Shown: positions 56,395-64,000 of the stretch, one piece after another
Layout: the number at the start of each line of letters is the position of its first letter
Position numbering within the stretch: the stretch's first letter is position 1
Assembly (NCBI GenBank): GCA_027186245.1
Contig: CP114486.1
Span: 12,042,501 to 12,106,500 of the forward strand
Direction of reading: 5' to 3'
Source of the DNA: Coriaria nepalensis
Taxonomy: Eukaryota; Streptophyta; Magnoliopsida; Cucurbitales; Coriariaceae
Length of the DNA: 64,000 nt
Program-made: the position numbers and the translations under genes
Notes under the pieces: generated by a model
Databases searched by the model: none
What the model was told of the DNA's origin: nothing
Seen by the model: the letters and a program-made list of their open reading frames with translations, nothing else

Positions 56395-57452
56395 TCATCC
56401 ATATGGGCCATCTATATGATCTCTCAGCTGATCCCCTCTCTCCTTTGGCGCTGCACCAAAACAAGAAAGAAGAAAGAGTATAATTCATTTTTACATGAAA
56501 GGTTCATAATATACTGAATGCATGATTATGTGTATAAATTAGTGCACGTTAATCATGATTGTATGATTAAAAGCTTCCAGAAAAAAAAAAACACATTTTT
56601 AGTTGTATGATTGTATGATGAATTCTTACCAAGAGTGTGCTTGTTGTTATGCATCCAAACCTTGAGCACGTGACGTTTAACGCCAGTTTCGTTACAAAAC
56701 TGCTGTACAACAGCATCGTCGTGTTTCTGGATCCGCCACCCTAATTTCTCAGCCAAGCCCAACATCTTCTCCTTCTGCTCCTGCGTGAACTTTGTCCTGA
56801 ACCGCTTCTTCGACCCGAATCCGGTCCCACCACTTCCATCATGCCCATCGCCACCTCCACCGCTGGGGTTCGACATGTCATCCTGATCCTGGTCATCCCC
56901 TCTGCTATGGGACCCACCACCGCCAGACGTAGACGGCAGAGCTAGTGGCCGGTGGTGGTGTGACGGAGGCAGGGTTAATTGTAGGTAACCAGCTGGGGTG
57001 CTTCGGTAGTAAGGGGGGAAGGTGGCTCCGTGTGGGTATTGGTGCGCGTGGGGGTGGTGAGGGAGGAGCTGGTTGTTACTGTTGAAAGGGTCGATGTTTA
57101 GCGCTGTGGAGTTGTTCGAGTCTGTTTCTTTCCGGTGGAAGTTACGGTGGCAGTTACAGGCGGCACATTTGAGGGCGTCTAGCGTACCCTCGGCTCCGGC
57201 TGCGAGGAATTCTCCACACCCGTCAAGCGCGTGGCCTCCAATCCCTACCGCGTGATTCTTCAAGCACTCTCTATACCTCGGCTTCCTTAACTGCTGCTGC
57301 TGTTGCTGAGTCGTCATTAGCACTTCCGAAGTTTGCATTTTGAGTACCGTCGCCGGCGCCCGCGAGTTATCAAGCGGCGATTCGTAACTCGCCGCCGCCA
57401 TCTCCATCTCCTCGGCTTGGTCCTCCTCCTCCTCCTGATCCTCAAACTCCAT
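56395..57452 (-). CDS. ZF-HD homeodomain transcription factor
   Basis: Zinc finger-homeodomain proteins are plant nuclear factors that dimerise through the finger and bind ATTA-type sites. Two exons (minus): 57452-56630 and 56450-56395; 292 aa. The open frame running on into the intron at 56630 is an artefact: CTTG is followed by a GTAAGA donor, and the second exon ends [18 protein letters not shown]. An acidic N-terminus ([12 protein letters not shown]) and a Gln run (49-54) come first. The ZF-HD dimerisation domain is at about 60-107 ([20 protein letters not shown], then [20 protein letters not shown]). A His/Pro/Gly-rich linker follows. The homeodomain is at about 215-274 ([16 protein letters not shown] to [10 protein letters not shown]). 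Linker and start are like the group that includes HB21, HB25 and HB31; position beside CYCD and PFK suggests the At5g65410 or At4g24660 lineage. Most ZHD genes are intronless, so the small second exon is notable. Confidence 0.9.
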
Positions 57453-60400
57453 TAATTACCCGGAAAATTATATTACGACAAAGAAGAAATTCAATCTAAT
57501 TTAACTGTGACTTAGAACCTAGAGAGAAGAGAATAGAAGAGAAGAGGATAAGAGGACTGAAACTGAGCTTATTCATATAGCTATGGCTAGGCTTTGCTTT
57601 TGTCTGAAATCCAACACTCATAAACCCCATAGTATCTAAGTACTCCCCACCGGCTATATCCGGTATCCGGTTCTTTTAACCAAACCACCTTTTACCCTCT
57701 TTTTTCGCTTGAACCGCTTTTTCGATTTTACCCTGTTTGATTTTTTTTTTTTACTTTTGGTTGCAAATGCCACGCAAGAAAACATTGACGAAGCACGTGA
57801 GGTTGGGGGACAGGATGGGAGGAGGTGTGGTGGCGCGTGATGAGGGAGGGGAGGTGGATCGAGGATTTTAGTTTAAGTAAGGAGGGGGAATTATGTACGT
57901 AGGAGAATATAAAGAAAAAAATGTCCGACAATGACGCGCTCTTGGCGTCAACGACGTGCATTTAATATTTTCTGGTTCTGTCCGCTAAAAGTGAGTTTTA
58001 GTAAAGAACGCGGAGTTAGATGATAAGGAGAAGCTTCCTTAACACACACTCGCAACTAAGCGCGTTGTCGGAACGACTTTAGAAGAGCTTAAATTGTAAT
58101 GAATCTTAAATTTTCAGGCTATTTGCTGTGTAGGATGTGCTTATAACTGACAATATGCATTTCTGGAGATACTCTCCGTAAATTGAATTTTAATTTAAAG
58201 ATTCTCATTTACTTATAAAATATTTAGATTGATAATATTATATTTATATGTTATATTAATAGTATATTATATATGAATATGAGAAAAGTTATCCCTATGT
58301 TTCATCGATAAATTTTTAAACGTACCATAATTATCTGTGCTAGAGAAATCTAGAAGATTGGAAACTAGGTAAAGAGTGCAAAATAAGTTACAAACCCTAG
58401 TTTACTGAGTGCGTGTACTCATATAGTTATGGCAAATCATTAGGTTCTCCGCTCTTTAATTGCATTTCTCTGGTCCAAGCCGTCCGATTAACAGATAAAT
58501 AGATGATTATCTCTTAATTATAATAAATTATAGCAACTAAGCTAGTCTCTTAATCATTAGGTTCTCAGTATTTATAATAAGTTGAATTATCTTAATTATA
58601 CATATTATATTATATATTATATAAATTATATACATAACTAAAATAAATTGTTTTAGCTTAAAAAATGATCAACTCTTAAATATATATATATATATATATG
58701 TATACAATAAAAAGACCATTTTAAATATTATAGGAACGAGAATTACTTGAAATGAGAGCTAAAATCATGACAATTATAATATATATTTAGTTAATATTAA
58801 TTAGGATTTTTTAAAACGGTGTCGTGCAATTAATTTTACATATAAAGTATTTGGTGACAATCCATTTTGTCTTGCTTCTGCTAGAAAGCGAAAAAGAAAA
58901 TTTATCAAGATTTGATCACATGATTTTCAGTCTAATCACATCAAAATCAGTAATGGCCTAAATAATTGTGCCATCTGTATTCGTATTTTATCTTAAACAT
59001 CGAATAGGATTAAGAAATTTGATAAGCAGCTATTAAGTTATTAATTAACAAGAAGGCAATGAAAACTTAACATAATGATTAGGCTTCAACTTCCGGAGTT
59101 ACTCTGCTATGGCGAAGACTGTGGGTGCATGCATGCATGATCTCATGGCCATGGACCATAGTCATGGTCATGGTCATGGTCATGGAGCTGATCGCTAATC
59201 AGGAGGAGGGAGGGACATCTGATGATCTATTTGATGGGACCTGCCCTAACTGACACCTTCCAATTTTTTCGATCGTAGAGCTTCCTCTCTCTCTCTCGCT
59301 TCTCTACCATGGAAGGCATGCAAATAATTATGAGAGAGAGAGAGAGACACACACACAGAGAGATGCATATTATCCAACGATCCCATCATCATTCATCATG
59401 CATATAACACTTCTTCACAAATTACAGACCACCATCAAATGAATGATAAGATATATATATATATATATATTAAATATACGTAGATCTTTATTAAAATCTT
59501 ATGATAATAAAATGTAAATTGGGTGTGTGGCTGTGTCAGCTGGCGGGAAACCGCTAAATTACAGAAAGACAGAATGAGAAACGACATGATAGCTTGTTAG
59601 GTCTTGTTGTATATATATATATATACAAGGCCACCACCAATTACATGTATCTATCTTCTCTTATCTGTTTCCCTTTTCACTTACACATTTCACTGTTCAT
59701 CGTTAACAGCAAACAATTACAATCATGAAACGGGATGGTGGACTGTAATAATCTCAGGTGGAACTGAAAACGGAACGGGAAGAGAGAGAGAGAGACATAA
59801 AGGTGAAAGCTTTGCTAGGGTTTTGCAGAGAGAGAGAGAGAGAGAGAAAATTGCGGGAAAAAGAGAGGTGGATCGTGACAGGACGAGGAAAATGAAAAAG
59901 AAAAGTGTTGTCGACCGTGATTTTATCATCTCTACTAAATTCTTTGCTTTTGCAGCTTTTTTTTTTTTTTTTTCTCTTTCTTAATTTCTCAAACAAACAA
60001 AGATGCTAACTAAGCTAAGGTAAGGAGGGGTCCCCACCAAGTTTGCTCTCAAACCCACCAACAATCGAAGCTATGATATTATCTACAAGCCTACAAATCT
60101 GAAATCCCATCTTTCTTTTGTTCTCTTCTGTTTGTTTTTCTATATATTCTTTAGAGTTATGATCTTAGGGTAACATTAGAAATTCAGAAAGTTAATAAGA
60201 TTTCGTGAATTATAACATATTAGGTTAATGTATATTACATTAGTCTGTTAAGCTTTCTAAAGAGTTGAAATTGAGCACAAACTGAATTTTAATCTTAAAT
60301 AAACTTGGACATTATAGAGATATGCAAAATGCAACTTTTTGGTTTCATAGTACCAACATATCTAATATATATTTCATATTTATATGTATTAGAATTAAAT

Positions 60401-61395
60401 CTAATACGTGATTTATAATAAAATGAATGATTCAAATTTCTACGAATCTAACCATTCATTCAACTGCATTTCAAAACCAAATGGATACGATCATATAATT
60501 AGGTAAACAAGGTCTTTCAAATGAAGCCAAGCAATAATTTAAAAAATATATAAATCACGTTTTATTGGATTTGAAATTATGGCGGCAGGGAAAAAATGAG
60601 TCTTTGAACAATTATGAGGGTTAATGAAAAGAAGAAGATGAGATAAGAGTTCTTAAAATGATGATGATCAAGAGCACTTGTTTGGGTCCTTTGAAAAGGG
60701 ATAATAGTAGTAGTAACAGTTTTGATGTAATAGTAATGGAGATTTATTACTGTACAAGCACGCTGTGTAGCTAGTTTTGGCCGAGAAGAAAAAGAGTGCA
60801 AGATCACTGACAAATCGCACCCACCCACCAACAACATTGGTTTGGTTGACATAATAAGGCAATTTCGTAAGAATTACAATGAGATATAAATAAAAGCTGG
60901 TTTCCTGTATGCCCTTGTAAACTCTTTCTATTCATCGTTGATTCTTCTGCCTTCCTTCTTCTTCTTCTTCTTTCCCAGCCTTTTAAAATTTGAACTAACC
61001 TAAAATTATTATACAGAGAAAAATAATGCAATGAAGAAATTAAAGAGAATGAAGCTACATCAATATGTAATAGATCGATATATCACTCGATCCGTTAAGA
61101 ATGTTTGTAAATGATTTAAATTTAACCGAATGTATTAATTTTACTTCAATCGGTTCACACGCTAACTATACTTGGATCGACAATGAGGAATGCTTCTCGT
61201 CCATTTCGGATTCAAGTTTGCACTAAAAAAAGTGGGAAGTTAATCAATCAGATCAACCGTACATATACATTCCCTTGCAAGAGAATTCACTATTTCTATC
61301 AGCTTGCGTGCAATTCAAAGCTATACCCATATCTTCTGCAATCATATGATCCCAATTCTCATGCATGCATAAAACCATCATACATGCATACATTT

Positions 61396-61434
<39 letters not shown>

Positions 61435-63451
61435 TTATTCTTGCAAAGACTTGCATACGTATTCATTCACCCCTAGCTACCTTCTTTCTTCAAAGCTCTG
61501 CTTTTTTCTTTTTCTCCACAAAACCCGATGCTTATATATGCTTTGTCCAACAAGTTATCATAAGTTGTAAGTGGTTGAATCTGAATTTTTATTTTTCTAC
61601 TATTGTCTAAGCACCCTTTTTGTTTCTCTACCTTTGCCAACTCATCATCCATTACAAGACATACTGTTTACTTCTCAGCCCCTGGTTCTTGGGTGATTTG
61701 CAGGTCTGTTTGCTGGCACCATACCGCACTATTTATTATTTACTATTATTCAAAACCCAATTCAAATGCCCAACATAATCTATAATATATATGTATACAT
61801 GGATGTACAGTGTAAATTACCAGTGCATTGTTTTATATAGTTTTAGACGGTTCAAATTAAAATTAAGCTTAGATAAAACAAGAGTAATTAAGCAATTATT
61901 TACGCAAACTATTTGATTAACGAGTCAACAAATATAATCAGACAAAAATGCATAGATCAATTGGATTATAATAATCATTAGATTCTTGAATTAGATAATA
62001 ATGAAGAGAATGATGATTGCCTTGGTTGAATAAGTAAACCCTAAAATGGGCACCGACATATACTATTTAGCATATATGAGGTTGACAAACAAGTTACTTT
62101 CTACTTAAATTCTTTTGTTTAATTTAGATAAGTATGTGAGGCTGATCGTGATTAGTAGATTGTGATAAACGCTATCATGTTACAAAATAGTGGAATTGCA
62201 TACTTTGTAAGTTAATGGCTGAGCTTTACAGCCTTAAAGCCTCAAGGTTATTATTATATTATATTATAACAATTAATCAAATATTAAGATGAAACAGCAT
62301 TAGATACAAGGAATTTCGGAGAATATGATGATTGTCGCGTTTTTGGTAACGTAATTTTTTAGTGAGAACGGATTTATTTAGCTTTCTAATTAGATTAATA
62401 TTTCCCAAATTGAATAATTAACTTGCATTGTTAATTTGTTATATCTGTTAAATAATCAGATAATCACATTTCTCAAAACATGATCTTATGACAAGACATT
62501 CCCGCATGCAGTCGGAAAATTGTGGAGTGGGACATAGAAAGCATGCTTTATAAAAAGTTTTTTCGATTCCTTAATTATTACAATTTATTTAGGTCAATAA
62601 TTAATTAATTAACTAAGTACTTAAATTAGATCAATCTGATTAACAGGGTATCAGGTATAAAGCACTTTTATTGATTCCTAGATTGTGACTTTATAGAGTA
62701 AATAATTGCATCAATCTACGAAAAACGTAAAACTAAAACAACAATTTAAGAGCAAAGGTGGTTAAGAAACTCTAGAGCTACTTTATGTCGTTGTGGGACA
62801 ATAAGGAAGTTGTCGTCGACATGTCGTCCCAGTTTATCATAACAGAAAACGGTCACTGTATTAAATACAAATCTGTGGACCCAGGCTGTGGGTCCCACAA
62901 ACCACACTCTCATATTCAATCCAATATGGGAGTAACATTTCTGTCATCATACCCAATTTCAAGAGAAACTAAAATAAATAAATAAAAGTAAAAACAATTT
63001 TGCAAGAGATATCATCATTATTACTATCAAAGTTCCAATTGATTTAATTGCAAATGCAAACTTACAACTACTTTATGGATTTGAAACAAGAAAAGGTTGA
63101 TCTGTTTTTCCGATCCAACTTCTCTCTATTTTATTTTCCTTTTAAGTGCACTTGAGAGCATGTATGTATGAATGAATGGTTGAGATCTTCTCAGGTGCAC
63201 TTGAAAGAAAAACGAAATGGAAAGGAATTCTATCCTTGTTTTTCTTACTATTTCTCTTCACGAGACTCGAATCAAATATGAATTTTACAATTTTAACAGT
63301 ATGGTATCTGACTTGACCATCGAACAAATTTTCCAAAAGCTAAGAACGTAAGCAAAATAAGCAAGATGAGGAACAAAAAAAATCTGGAGTTATTAAACAA
63401 ACAGAATCGAGGGTCTAAAATCGTTGCCACCGAAGAAAAAAGAAAAGGTTT
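57453..63451. promoter_or_regulatory. Six-kilobase gene-free region upstream of the ZF-HD gene
   Basis: I find no protein gene, tRNA or miRNA I recognise in this interval. It includes the ZF-HD 5' flank (57453-57960, moderately GC-rich). Repeats: a TA run (58681-58699), four TCATGG units (59162-59185), facing CT and GA tracts with a CA run (59285-59362), a TA run (59452-59470), GA runs (59780-59795 and 59828-59847), an ATC repeat of about 13 units (61396-61434). At about 62877-62898 two TCP-type sites lie side by side (GTGGACCC and GTGGGTCCCAC). Frames such as 59604-59984 and 60577-61031 are low-complexity and not accepted. A role as distal regulatory DNA or as the site of a non-coding RNA is inference. 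Confidence 0.4.
61396..61434. repeat. ATC trinucleotide microsatellite
   Basis: About thirteen perfect ATC units in the gene-free region upstream of the ZF-HD gene. It makes a poly-His or poly-Ile frame on the plus strand by chance. Confidence 0.85.
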
Positions 63452-64000
63452 TCATACCGGAACATCTTGGATTTGTAGAGATTGTTGCAGAGTTTCAACA
63501 GCACGTCCATAGTTTAAGAAACCCATAAACCAGAATTCATGGTTATCAACCGAAATAACCTGAACGTACTTTTCAGCAGGGTTGGTTCTGCTGGATGAAG
63601 GATTAACTGCTCTAAGCTGATGTAATGGGATAACCACCTGTTAATTAATGAGCGCAGAGGAAATAATAAGGCAAGGAAGTCGCAAAATTTTCCATGAACA
63701 AGAAATTAAATTTAACATCCAAAACGGCTGCTAACCACCAACTCGACAATTGAACCAAAAAGAAATATGAATTTCTCTGAAGTGTCTCAGACTCACTGTA
63801 CCATATTGTATATAACCATGTATTGATATACTGCACAACAGAGCAACGTGAAAAAAATGAATTTTTTTTTTTAAAGAAATTGACCAATACGAAATCTTCA
63901 GTGGCATGAAAGATGAAAGGTTTTTGTCTAAACTACTAATCCTTGTCATGAAACTCTACATACCTTATAATAACTCCACTCTGTTTGTCCTTCGGATTTA
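63452..64000 (-). CDS. GEM: GEM-like GRAM-domain protein, 3' end (partial)
   Basis: Only the last two exons are inside the window: 64000-63964 (GQTEWSYYK, continues beyond the edge) and 63637-63452. The last exon encodes [20 protein letters not shown], then [19 protein letters not shown], then [15 protein letters not shown] and a stop. This is the C-terminal half of the plant GRAM domain with the NHEFWFMGF signature of the GEM family (GL2-expression modulator and ABA-responsive FIP-like proteins). Members bind phosphoinositides or ABI/FIP partners and act in epidermal patterning or ABA responses. Arabidopsis GEM (At2g22475, from memory) is next to PFK5, which supports this symbol. The intron between the two exons contains nothing notable. 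Confidence 0.88.

Noticed and set aside
59604..59984. 126-aa frame with Arg-Glu repeats
   Set aside because: Generated by GA microsatellites and T runs; codons match simple repeats.
61183..61610. His-rich or Ile-rich frames around an ATC repeat
   Set aside because: The His and Ile runs are produced by the ATC microsatellite, and the remaining sequence has no protein-like pattern.
57453..63451. Conserved miRNA precursors
   Set aside because: I looked for the mature sequences of the common plant miRNAs I remember (156, 159, 164, 166, 393, 395, 396) and found none.
1..64000. CRISPR arrays, operons, insertion sequences, prokaryotic origins
   Set aside because: The window is plant nuclear DNA; no regularly spaced repeats of CRISPR form and no transposase or reverse transcriptase frame was seen.

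Overview
This is nuclear DNA from a dicot plant. The genes have many short exons, AT-rich introns with GT-AG borders, and AT-rich intergenic DNA full of microsatellites. The encoded families are plant-specific or have plant signatures: a KAC-type kinesin-14, a plastid phosphofructokinase of the PFK5 type, a D-type cyclin with LxCxE, a ZF-HD homeobox protein, a CURT1/CAAD thylakoid protein and a GEM-type GRAM protein. I cannot name the species.

Layout. 1.2-13.9 kb: two long plus-strand housekeeping genes, the KAC kinesin (23 exons) and the GPI ethanolamine-phosphate transferase GPI7/PIGG (16 exons). 14.4-16.0 kb: an intronless DnaJ-like zinc-ribbon gene, then a fossil of a bHLH C-terminal domain. 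17.0-28.8 kb: a lineage-specific cluster of small secreted proteins on the plus strand. It holds a Pro-rich wall protein, two members of a family with an LMVDG motif (one frame-broken), a secreted protein with a CEP-like C-terminus, and five members of a four-cysteine peptide family (three intact, two broken). Fossil copies of their upstream regions lie between them. 29.1-36.3 kb, minus strand: a damaged IMPACT/YigZ gene and a UBP16/17-type deubiquitinase. 38.2-40.5 kb: a tRNA-Ser(GCU) and an intronless mitochondrial dicarboxylate carrier. 42.0-43.6 kb, minus: a CURT1-like gene. 45.1-46.8 kb, plus: cyclin D2/D4. 47.8-51.5 kb, minus: PFK5. 53.1-53.7 kb, plus: a small unknown gene. 56.4-57.5 kb, minus: a ZF-HD gene with about 6 kb of gene-free upstream DNA. 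63.5 kb to the edge, minus: the 3' end of a GEM-like gene.

The conserved genes match, from memory, neighbours in Arabidopsis: At2g22475-At2g22530 (GEM, PFK5, CYCD2;1, DIC1, PIGG-like), At5g65410-65460 (ZF-HD, CYCD4;1, UBP17, KAC2) and At4g24560-24570 (UBP16, DIC2). The window therefore looks like a less fractionated version of one ancestral block. The secreted-peptide cluster sits inside this conserved block and is the most likely place for undescribed biology. All gene models here were spliced by eye. Frame continuity was checked across every junction of the kinesin, PIGG, UBP, CURT1, cyclin, PFK, ZF-HD and small unknown genes.
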